From Bacteroidia bacterium (GTDB taxonomy: Bacteria; Bacteroidota; Bacteroidia; Chitinophagales; Chitinophagaceae), in the NCBI GenBank assembly GCA_030426665.1, contig JAUHYD010000013.1, forward strand, positions 1 to 64,000: DNA of 64,000 nt, written 5' to 3'. The notes under the pieces were generated by a model that was not told where the DNA came from, made no database searches, and was given only the letters and a program-made list of their open reading frames with translations. A program made the position numbers and the translations under genes. Positions 8,406-15,725 of this stretch are shown in pieces. How positions within the stretch are numbered: position 1 is the first letter of the stretch; each line of letters begins with the position of its first letter.

Positions 8406-9887
8406 TTACAATTTTACAAACTGTTTTCTGGCAACAGTACCTGTAGCCGCGTCCTGAATGATTACCCAATAAATACCGGAAGCATATCCGCTGATCGAAA
8501 CATGAACAGAGTTTTGGTTGCCTACAGATTGACGGGTTTGTATCTGGCCATTTACGTTGTACACCGATAGGGTAGCATTATTACTAAGTTTTGCCGGGTT
8601 TGCTATACTAATATTTAGTGTGTTTGTTGCCGGGTTAGGATATAAGTTTACCGACAAATTGTTTGCAGTTTTGTTTATTGATGTAACAGGTGCCACGTAC
8701 GTAAAAGTATCGTAGAAATAAATCGTTTTAAAGTCAGGTGTTGCTGAATAGGCTGTCCAGTTATATAGATAGTTTTTCATGGTATCGGGGTTGCTGTAAG
8801 AGTTGTAATGCACAACATCTTTTGAGGTTGGAACCCACGCATGTGCTATGCTGTCCCAGCCATTGTGAAATACGGTATCCGGAAGCCCGGACACACCAAT
8901 GTGTTTTGACATATAGTATTGTGGCCACCATGTGCCGTGTATAGCATCAAACTGATGCTGCTTCCAGGAATTGTGGTAGGGTAGTGCTCCGCTGTATCCC
9001 AGCGTGTCTTTTACATACTGGCCAAGGGCTGTTCCATCAAACAGGCTGGTAAGCACAGTTACCAGTCTGTTGCTGGCATCGTAAGTGTTCTCGTACTTTG
9101 CCGCATGATCCAGCGGAAGTAGGAATGAAGTATCCGCCAGATTTGCATAATGGTCAATCAATATCAGATTGTTGGAAGTGTCGTATGTATAGTAGGTTCT
9201 ACCGGCAATCCTCCACACGCCCAGGTGCAGCTCATACAATGTGTCGGCTGTTAAGCGTTTCAATGTATCGTAGGTAAAAATCTGTTTGAACGCACTATCT
9301 GCAACCCCCATGCTCAGATTAAACCAAAGTCCGGTGTCAATTTTATTGAAGGTTGTAAAGGAATTCGCAAATGTCCTGTTATCGTTGGTTGCCGAGTCTA
9401 CAAAGAGCTCAGTATACCCTGTCATGTTGCTGTTTGTATCGTATGTAGCATAGGCACCTTCATACAATTGATACATTGGCATTGCAAACGGATCAATAGT
9501 CCAGTGGACAAAGGTGTCAAACGCCACTTGAGGTGTAGTGAAGACGCCTGCGAAGTCAAACATCGGTGACGTTGCGTAGGGGTAATTGTATGGGTATATC
9601 ATAAAATTATAATCGTATTCTGAGCCCCTTACGTTTCCTGAATAATTCACCATAATCGAGTCTGCCAAAGAAAACATGGCATAGTCAGTTACACTTTGTC
9701 CAATGACGCGCTGCTTCAACACCCCGGCGGTTGTTTTCATTGCTGCTTCGTGTCGGCTTGTCTGCTTTTGCAGCAGCCCGTTAATTATTCGCTGATGTGC
9801 AGTTTGGAGTTGGTGGTTTGTAGTGGATTGCGCATTTGCCTCAACGGCAAATGTTGCGATAAGAATAAATAGTAAAAGTTGTTTCAT
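8406..9887 (-). CDS. Secreted protein with T9SS sorting domain, RHS-like 'YDT' repeats, function unknown
   Basis: The track ORF begins at 10028, but residues before M48 have no signal-peptide logic, whereas the ATG at 9887 gives MKQLLLFILIATFAVEANAQ, a clean signal peptide, so a 493-residue protein is preferred. The body (about 60-400) is rich in Tyr/Asp/Thr with recurring YDT or YDTSNN.. strings (FTYDTLKRLTADTLYEL, YYTYDTSNNLILIDHY, YENTYDASNRLVTVL). These resemble the beta-strand repeats of RHS/YD proteins and often occur in Bacteroidetes T9SS cargo. The C-terminus is a type-A sorting domain (VNLYPNPATNTLNISI, LSVYNVNGQI, SGIYWVIIQD, RKQFVKL). Secretion route is secure; function unknown. 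Confidence 0.75.
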   Translation of the reverse strand: MKQLLLFILIATFAVEANAQSTTNHQLQTAHQRIINGLLQKQTSRHEAAMKTTAGVLKQRVIGQSVTDYAMFSLADSIMVNYSGNVRGSEYDYNFMIYPYNYPYATSPMFDFAGVFTTPQVAFDTFVHWTIDPFAMPMYQLYEGAYATYDTNSNMTGYTELFVDSATNDNRTFANSFTTFNKIDTGLWFNLSMGVADSAFKQIFTYDTLKRLTADTLYELHLGVWRIAGRTYYTYDTSNNLILIDHYANLADTSFLLPLDHAAKYENTYDASNRLVTVLTSLFDGTALGQYVKDTLGYSGALPYHNSWKQHQFDAIHGTWWPQYYMSKHIGVSGLPDTVFHNGWDSIAHAWVPTSKDVVHYNSYSNPDTMKNYLYNWTAYSATPDFKTIYFYDTFTYVAPVTSINKTANNLSVNLYPNPATNTLNISIANPAKLSNNATLSVYNVNGQIQTRQSVGNQNSVHVSISGYASGIYWVIIQDAATGTVARKQFVKL

Positions 9888-10049
9888 TTTGTCAAAAGTT
9901 GATATAAACGTACATGGAAAGTTAGTATTTTTTCTGTAACGGTGTTCAAATAATAACAAAAAACAAAAAAATGTATAAAAATGTTGATAGGTAATGATAT
10001 TCTTTGTAATTTGGTTGTGTAAGTGCAAATTTTATTTAAAATACTTTCT

Positions 10050-11165
10050 ATGAATACCAAAATATCTTTCAATTGGCTTCAGCGGACTACGCTTGTGGTA
10101 GCTGCGGTATGTTTTTCCGGTATGGTTGCCGTTACGTCTTGTAACAAGGGTGCTACGAAAAATGGCGATGCCGGCGTTGTGGGGCGCGAGTCAGTTCCTG
10201 TCACCACAGAGCACGAAAGCAGCACCGGGGGTAAGGGTGGGACTTATCAGACGCTGGAAAATGTATATACAGTAGCCGATATAAGGACCTATCAGGATGG
10301 TAGTGCTGTGGAGGTTATGTTTAGTGAGAACACACAGTTCTTTACGGTAGCAGATGCTGCGACACTGGAATTTCTGAAAGAGGCTCTCAGTAAAAATGAA
10401 CCTGTAGCGGTTACGTTCGATCCGTGGCAGGGGGTCATTGTAAAAGCGCAATATCCTGATGCACAAGAGGCTCAGGCTATTAAATCACGCAAGGTGGTTA
10501 GTGATCGTTCGCATGCAATGGAGTTAGATTTGTCGCGAATTTCTGACGATGTTATTAATACACCGGAAGATATGGGAGTATTGAATACTACGGATGCCGG
10601 TTTGACAAATGTGATTCCGGATTTTGCGACGGCACAAATGATGTTCGACTACATCACGCGCCAGTGCTGTGCTTTACCCGGTCCTTATGCAATTGACTAC
10701 TGCATTACCTTTCAGTATTGTCCGGATGGTTGCTACGCGAGAGCACATAAAATGTGCTGGATTATCAATAACAAATACAATTATGGCACAAAGAAAATAT
10801 TCAGCTTTGCTAACTCCGGTTCCGACAAGTTATGTGTACAAGCACAGAAGTGGGGTGGGTGCTGTATCAGGTGGTGGTATCATGTAGCACCATTGGTGAC
10901 AATTAAGACGCCTACAGGTCCGAAAGCCTATGTTTTTGACCCTGCGATGTTCAATCAGCCGGTGTTATTGTCTACATGGTTGCATTTTCAGGAAAACCCG
11001 GTATGTGCGGCCAGCTTTACACCACATGTTTCTATGATTAATGTACAGCCAACTTCTTCTTACGCACCATCTGGTAGTTCGGGTTTTGTGTTTAGTACAG
11101 ATCCAACGTATTCAAGAACCAACAGCACACTTACCAGCTATAAGTATCGTATTTCATGTCCATAA
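10050..11165 (+). CDS. Lipoprotein protein-glutaminase (protein-glutamine deamidase) homologue
   Basis: The ATG at 10050 is chosen over the track's GTG because it gives a lipoprotein signal (LVVAAVCFSGMVAVTSC). Residues about 60-125 match the pro-domain of Chryseobacterium protein-glutaminase as I remember it (AVEVMFSENTQFFTV, then LKEALSKNEPVAV). The catalytic part has CITFQYCPDGCYARAHKM (nucleophile C228), WWYHVAP (H278) and VFDPAMF (D297). The order and spacing agree with the Cys-His-Asp triad of that family, which hydrolyses the side-chain amide of protein-bound glutamine to glutamate. Extra cysteines (RQCCALPG, GGCCIRWW) suggest disulphides. The known enzyme is secreted and proteolytically activated; this one appears lipid-anchored in the envelope. 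The stop overlaps the start of the next gene by 10 nt, implying co-translation. Confidence 0.85.
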   Translation: MNTKISFNWLQRTTLVVAAVCFSGMVAVTSCNKGATKNGDAGVVGRESVPVTTEHESSTGGKGGTYQTLENVYTVADIRTYQDGSAVEVMFSENTQFFTVADAATLEFLKEALSKNEPVAVTFDPWQGVIVKAQYPDAQEAQAIKSRKVVSDRSHAMELDLSRISDDVINTPEDMGVLNTTDAGLTNVIPDFATAQMMFDYITRQCCALPGPYAIDYCITFQYCPDGCYARAHKMCWIINNKYNYGTKKIFSFANSGSDKLCVQAQKWGGCCIRWWYHVAPLVTIKTPTGPKAYVFDPAMFNQPVLLSTWLHFQENPVCAASFTPHVSMINVQPTSSYAPSGSSGFVFSTDPTYSRTNSTLTSYKYRISCP

Positions 11166-11518
11166 TTGGAATTTATAAAAAATTATTGTCAGACTCAACA
11201 CGCCGTTTGTGCATGTTGAGTCTGTTGTTTATAGTCTTATTCAGCCAATCGTGCGCTATCTTTAAGCCAAAGAAAAAGAATGGAATGGAATCCGTAGAAT
11301 ATGCTTTGACGGTTGCCGGAATTCGCCCGGCCGGTGGTGAGGATGCATATATCGAAGTGTTTTTTAATGAGTCGGCACGGTTTTACCGATTGCCCAAAAA
11401 TGCCACACCGGAGTATCTGACACTCCTACGCATGTCCGAAAAAGAGCAGGTACCCGTAATGGTCAAAAGAGCCAATGAGTATTCGGATATTATTCTAAGG
11501 GTGAAGAAAAAAAAGTAG
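11156..11518 (+). CDS. Small lipoprotein resembling a stand-alone protein-glutaminase pro-domain (putative inhibitor)
   Basis: A 120-residue protein with a hydrophobic signal and a cysteine at a lipobox-like site (LLFIVLFSQSC). The mature part lines up with the pro-domain of the upstream enzyme: YALTVAGIR..GGEDAYIEVFFNESARFYRLPKNATPEYL....PVMV here, against YTVADIR..DGSAVEVMFSENTQFFTVADAATLEFL....PVAV there. It has no catalytic Cys-His-Asp region and ends in a Lys-rich tail (VKKKK). The gene begins inside the 3' end of the enzyme gene, so the two are probably made together. In the known protein-glutaminase the pro-domain blocks the active site, so a separate copy could act as inhibitor, chaperone or immunity protein. 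That role is inference; the similarity is visible directly. Confidence 0.7.
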   Translation: MSIIGIYKKLLSDSTRRLCMLSLLFIVLFSQSCAIFKPKKKNGMESVEYALTVAGIRPAGGEDAYIEVFFNESARFYRLPKNATPEYLTLLRMSEKEQVPVMVKRANEYSDIILRVKKKK

Positions 11519-11597
11519 GGACTGGCGTGTGGTTTTTGTTCGTAACACCAACCCAAGCTAATGCTGCTATTATTCACTCAACCGAAAGAGGATACAT

Positions 11598-12812
11598 ATG
11601 CTGAAGGATTTGAAACATTGTTTATTGCTGCTTTTATGGGTAATCACCACGACCTCTTGTAGCAATTCTGACAATAATCGTGCCGACAACTACACCTTTC
11701 GTAGTCTCAAACAGAGCTTTGATGCGGAAGTTATAGTGTCTGGAAAAGCTATAAGAGAGCAGATTGAGATAAACTTTGTCAAAGCACCCAAATTTACCCG
11801 TGAGAAAATGGTGCCGTCGCATAATGCTGCACTAAGTGTTGAAAAGGAATGTGACAAAATACTTGACATAATTCGCGCGGTTGAGGATTCCCTGGATGCT
11901 TTGCTGATTGACTCGTCAAAAAGAGATGACCGAATTGTGAGAAGTTTTATGGTTGACGAAGGTCGCTCCAAACGCTTAAAGAATCTAATTGATGATGCGC
12001 TCGAAAATATGTTGGATTCGACGGGATTGCGGGATACACGTAGGCGACAGCAACTACGCGAGGAGATAAAGGGAAAGCACCAAGACGTTTTTGGTATAGA
12101 CTCCATACTATGGTCACAAGTTCATTTTCAGGGTTCCGGCGATAAAGCGAAAATGGAATTGTCCCGCTTAAAGTTAGAATTTTTAGGTGCCACAAAAATG
12201 GTCGTCGACAATATTATCGAAGGTGCGAATAGTGGCACATCTTGTGGGTACTCAAGGGAATTGGCACTTGCGATACCGAATACCTCTTTCCTGATTTCCG
12301 GTGATAGGCTCGAGGCTTCTGTTTTGCTCGCTATGTTGCCGGACACTGCTGAATACAAGTTGCTCGGGATGAGGTTAGGTGGTAAGGAGCTGGACATTCG
12401 AAATGGCGTTGGTTCCTATGCCGAAACGGTGACAACGCCGGGTATGCATCGTCGAGATGGCTCGGTGTCATTTATACATGCACAGGACAATTATCCCCAA
12501 ACAAGAAACGTAAGATTTGAGTACTTTGTTTGGGAGCCTGTAGTAAGTGTGAAGACTACTGGACCACGCATTATTTATGCAGGAGTACCCAATCAATTAG
12601 ACATTCGTGCGAGTGGTCTTTTTTATAATCAGGTACACGTAACGGTTGACAAAGGTACTCTGACCGGCATTGGCCCTGATTACGTATTAGAAGTTGAAGA
12701 TACTGGTATTGTAACAATGTCTGTATGCGGTAAATTTAAAAATGGGCTCATGCGTGAATTGGATACTGTCGTATTTGAAGTAAGGCGTCCCCAAAACCAA
12801 GCGACGAAGTAA
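11598..12812 (+). CDS. GldM-like lipoprotein (T9SS core-protein paralogue lacking the membrane helix)
   Basis: A 404-residue lipoprotein (MLKDLKHCLLLLLWVITTTSC). The layout follows GldM/PorM: an N-terminal helical region (about 30-210, with KLEFLGATKMVVDNII like the conserved LSKLQ..V..AE segment), then beta domains (FLISGDRLEASVLLAMLP, KELDIRNGVGSYAETV..PG.H, VSVKTTGPRIIYAGVPNQLDIRASG, GTLTGIGPDYVLEVEDTG). Canonical GldM has a cytoplasm-proximal membrane helix that works with GldL; here a lipobox replaces it. A good ribosome-binding site (AAAGAGG, 6 nt before ATG) is present. It lies 79 nt after the pro-domain-like lipoprotein on the same strand, away from any gldKLN. It may be a specialised envelope scaffold. 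The GldM relation is read by eye and needs a profile search. Confidence 0.65.
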   Translation: MLKDLKHCLLLLLWVITTTSCSNSDNNRADNYTFRSLKQSFDAEVIVSGKAIREQIEINFVKAPKFTREKMVPSHNAALSVEKECDKILDIIRAVEDSLDALLIDSSKRDDRIVRSFMVDEGRSKRLKNLIDDALENMLDSTGLRDTRRRQQLREEIKGKHQDVFGIDSILWSQVHFQGSGDKAKMELSRLKLEFLGATKMVVDNIIEGANSGTSCGYSRELALAIPNTSFLISGDRLEASVLLAMLPDTAEYKLLGMRLGGKELDIRNGVGSYAETVTTPGMHRRDGSVSFIHAQDNYPQTRNVRFEYFVWEPVVSVKTTGPRIIYAGVPNQLDIRASGLFYNQVHVTVDKGTLTGIGPDYVLEVEDTGIVTMSVCGKFKNGLMRELDTVVFEVRRPQNQATK

Positions 12813-12850
12813 AAGTGATTTCGGCATATGCTTATTGCTCTTTACAGACC

Positions 12851-13648
12851 TTACTGTTTCCTCTCAAACATTTTGACCAGCATAGCATACAAATCCGGAT
12901 GGTTTGCTTTTAGTTTTTCCGGCCGCTCAAAGAAGTACTCAGAAACTACCGCAAGAAATTCAGCATCGTTGGTTGCACCATAATCGTCAATGTCTGCTAT
13001 TTCGCCGGTACGTATGTCCCTGATTTTTTCCGCCATTAATTTTATCCATGGTATTACTGATGGGTGTCGCACTAAGTATTCCGGTACACCGTCAATGCTG
13101 CCGTCTGCTTTGTCTATAAGGTGTACAAACTCATGAATTACCGTATTCTGCCCGTCTAGTTCATCGCTAAACGATTGTCGCAGCGCAGGTTTAGAAAGTA
13201 GCATCATTCGTTGCATGGCACCGGTACCTACCATGCCACCTATGTTGCGCCCGGTTCCTGTTGTTTGAAAGTCTTTGTTGAACGAGTCTTTGTATATCAG
13301 TACTTCAGAAATATTGTTGTAGCGCCAGTCAGGGAATGCAAATATGGGAATGATGGCACCTGATGCAACAAGTAGTTTATCTAAATCGTCGATTTCTGTA
13401 TCTACACCTCTGATGGTGGTATTGGCCAGGAAGTCCCTTACTCTGCTTTCGAAAATTCGCTTCTGTGCTTGATTGAGTTGCTTATAGAACACAACGTTTT
13501 GTTCAAGAAGTGCTGCTGCATCTGCCGGGAGCTTATATGCGCTAATCTTGCGTTTTCTGTTTTTATTGTAGGCAACGCCCGCAACAATGACAGCAGCGAA
13601 AAAGAATATTCCAAACATAAGATGTCCGTTACAGAGAGTGCTTATCAA
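12851..13648 (-). CDS. MtfA-like zinc-dependent peptidase (M90 family)
   Basis: A 265-residue protein. One N-terminal membrane helix (MFGIFFFAAVIVAGVAY) is followed by the MtfA/YeeI domain: LL..NV.FY..L...Q...FE.RV..FL, AIIPIFAFPDWRYNNISEVLIY, SKPALRQSF, the zinc site TVIHEFVHLIDKADGSIDG (HExxH), and a downstream EFLAVVSEYFFERPEKL providing the third-ligand region. E. coli MtfA is a peptidase that also binds the Mlc repressor. The membrane helix differs from the soluble E. coli protein. Start: either Met 1 or Met 11 (13618) keeps the helix. It converges with the GldM-like gene. Confidence 0.85.
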   Translation of the reverse strand: MISTLCNGHLMFGIFFFAAVIVAGVAYNKNRKRKISAYKLPADAAALLEQNVVFYKQLNQAQKRIFESRVRDFLANTTIRGVDTEIDDLDKLLVASGAIIPIFAFPDWRYNNISEVLIYKDSFNKDFQTTGTGRNIGGMVGTGAMQRMMLLSKPALRQSFSDELDGQNTVIHEFVHLIDKADGSIDGVPEYLVRHPSVIPWIKLMAEKIRDIRTGEIADIDDYGATNDAEFLAVVSEYFFERPEKLKANHPDLYAMLVKMFERKQ

Positions 13649-13843
13649 AAGTACCGCTTTTTACCCGACGGATTGTGTACGACCAAAGTATAGTATATGT
13701 TATTATACTGACGATGGCAATAACTAGAATAGTGCAAAGGCAACCTCGTTGTCGTGTTATAGGTAGAATCCGTAAACCTGAGAGCTATAAATTACCTCAA
13801 TATTCTATTACCACATTATCTCATAGTCAAATGGCCTCATAAC

Positions 13844-15562
13844 CTACATGCCCAATTGGCGGGAAATGTTTTGTGGCACGCTCATTCCCAACTGTCGCAT
13901 TCTGGATACTTGTTTTTTTGCCTCCTGTGTCTTACCTGCTTCGAGTAATAATAAAAGCAGATTGTTATGCGCCATGCCGTTGTACTTGTCTCTGGTCAGA
14001 AAGCGTTGCAGGTATTCGATAGCGGCATCTTTGTCATTTTTCACCATGGCAACTCTGGCAAGATAAAAGTCGCATCGCACGTAGTCAGATATTTCCTTTT
14101 CTGCCAACAGGTAGGGTTCAGATGCCAATACAGAATCTTTGCTCTGCATCATTTCTCCGAAATAGAAGTTCAGATATTTTTCTTTGGGGTTTATCCGGTA
14201 TGCCTTTCGGAACAAAGCTTCAGACTCTGCTACTTTTGATTTATCTAGGCGCGCTGCCAGCATCATAAGGGCGTACGCCGAGTTAGGCGAAGTTTCTGCT
14301 GCCTGTGTCCAGAACGATATAGGGTTGTCAAAGTTTCGCTGATGTCTGATATTCAGACCGGCAAAAAGGCAACATACAGCAACTACAGAAATCGTGAGTT
14401 GCCTTGGCGATAGTTTGTTGTCGAAAAGAATGGTGTAGGGTAGCAACAGTAGTATACCAATGACTGGCAGATATAGCCTGTGTTCAAAGGTTTGTCCGTT
14501 TAGAGTCGAAGGTACCAGTAGTGCCGGCATCAGAAACAAAAGAAAAATTGCAAGGCCACTCGCCAGTGGTTTAATGTTACGTGGTTTGCGCAGAACTATT
14601 GCTCCGATTAATATCATGAGTGCTCCAATACCCCAATACATAACGGTATCCTCCTGTGTAGGAAACACACTTTGATTAAATGGCAGCAAAACTTTGCCGA
14701 TATACTGTACAATGACGGGTAGACGATGTATCAGGTCCGTTAGCGACTGTACGGACCCAATTCCGGATGACTGTATGGATGCGGCAGTGCGTGCTGCATA
14801 CCAGACACCAAAGCAGCCAACCCATACTATGTACTCGCGAATCAGTGGTTTGCTGTTCCATTGTTTGCCGGAGTATAGAACCAGCAGAACAAATGCAGCA
14901 GGGGCAGCAAATACAGCAGTTTCTTTTGTGAAATAAGCAAGTAGCAGAAATAGTCCTGATAGAGCCAGGTTTTTAGGTTGCTCTGAATCAGTGTAAGAAA
15001 TAGCATGCAGTAGGAACGACAATACGAATACAGCAAGCATGGTGTCATTCCTTCCCGGAATCCATGCAACTGCCTGTGAGAGCACAGGGTGAACAGCAAA
15101 AATAAGTGCTATTAAAAACGAATAAATTTGGTTGATCTTTAGTTTGCCACATAACCTATAGAGCAGCAATACGGTAGCAGCATGTAGCAAAATGTTTACG
15201 ACATGATAGCTGGCTATATTGTCGCCACCGAACTGGTAGTTCAGAATCATTGCGTCAGAGAATAACGGGCGATAGTAGGGGTCTTTCGTGGCATCAAAAA
15301 GTCCTCGGGTAAATGCTGTGACCAGGTTAGAGAGGTCTTGATTATACGCAGCAAATTCTTTGATAAAGATACTGTCATCTAACTCTGTATAGCCAAGTGA
15401 CAGCGCAGAAAAGTACACAACTATTACCGACAGTAACAATATCAGTTGAGGGTAGGGAATACTGAATGTTGTTTTGTCTGGAGTTTGTGCCGTAAGACTG
15501 CCTTTTGGCGTCGCGTGCGTTTTAGTCTGGCCGCTTTTTCTTTCTTTTTTTGTTTTGCTCAC
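13844..15562 (-). CDS. GT-C-fold membrane protein with C-terminal TPRs (TMTC-like glycosyltransferase candidate)
   Basis: The track ORF starts at 15613, but a promoter (TTG-N20-TACATTTG) lies across 15583-15613, so the likely start is the GTG at 15562 (VSKTKKERKSGQTK...), giving 572 residues. About ten to eleven membrane helices follow. The first extracytoplasmic loop carries the Asp pair typical of GT-C enzymes (GYTELDDSIFI), then YRPLFSDAMILNYQFGG, ASYHVVNILLHAATVLLLY and FAVHPVLSQAVAWIPGRNDTM, all features of the TMTC/O-mannosyl-transferase-like family. The last 150 residues are TPR-like helices (AESEALFRKAYRINPKEKYL, DAAIEYLQRFL, KTQEAKKQVSRMRQLGM). Probably transfers a sugar from a lipid carrier at the periplasmic face; substrate unknown. 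Confidence 0.75.
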   Translation of the reverse strand: MSKTKKERKSGQTKTHATPKGSLTAQTPDKTTFSIPYPQLILLLSVIVVYFSALSLGYTELDDSIFIKEFAAYNQDLSNLVTAFTRGLFDATKDPYYRPLFSDAMILNYQFGGDNIASYHVVNILLHAATVLLLYRLCGKLKINQIYSFLIALIFAVHPVLSQAVAWIPGRNDTMLAVFVLSFLLHAISYTDSEQPKNLALSGLFLLLAYFTKETAVFAAPAAFVLLVLYSGKQWNSKPLIREYIVWVGCFGVWYAARTAASIQSSGIGSVQSLTDLIHRLPVIVQYIGKVLLPFNQSVFPTQEDTVMYWGIGALMILIGAIVLRKPRNIKPLASGLAIFLLFLMPALLVPSTLNGQTFEHRLYLPVIGILLLLPYTILFDNKLSPRQLTISVVAVCCLFAGLNIRHQRNFDNPISFWTQAAETSPNSAYALMMLAARLDKSKVAESEALFRKAYRINPKEKYLNFYFGEMMQSKDSVLASEPYLLAEKEISDYVRCDFYLARVAMVKNDKDAAIEYLQRFLTRDKYNGMAHNNLLLLLLEAGKTQEAKKQVSRMRQLGMSVPQNISRQLGM

Positions 15563-15582
15563 GTTAGTAGGTAGTCTGCGAA

Positions 15583-15613
15583 CAAATGTATTAAAGACCC
15601 ATGAAATCCACAA
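15583..15613 (-). promoter_or_regulatory. Bacteroidota-type promoter for the GT-C/TPR gene
   Basis: On the minus strand, TTG (15613-15611), a 20-nt spacer and TACATTTG (15590-15583) match the Bacteroidota housekeeping consensus TTG-N19-21-TAnnTTTG. It sits about 20 nt upstream of the GTG at 15562 and overlaps the ATG proposed by the ORF track. Confidence 0.6.
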
Positions 15614-15679
15614 TAATCTTGAATGGATAATCTGAGTCGCTAATATTGAATTGTTTAATCCAAATTTACGTGAAAAAAA

Positions 15680-15703
15680 GAAGCCGGCTTAAAAGCCGGC
15701 TTC
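15680..15703 (-). terminator. Intrinsic terminator after the 674-residue adhesin gene
   Basis: GAAGCCGGCTT / AAGCCGGCTTC, an 11-bp GC-rich stem with a 2-nt central loop. On the minus strand it is followed by TTTTTTTC. It lies 22 nt after the stop codon of the minus-strand gene at 15726. Confidence 0.85.
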
Positions 15704-15725
15704 AAAATATACATAGAGAATAACT

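Noticed and set aside
13649-13843. Small gene or regulatory RNA in the 195-nt gap beside the MtfA-like gene
   Set aside because: No ORF with a plausible start or strong hairpin was found; nothing supportable is present.
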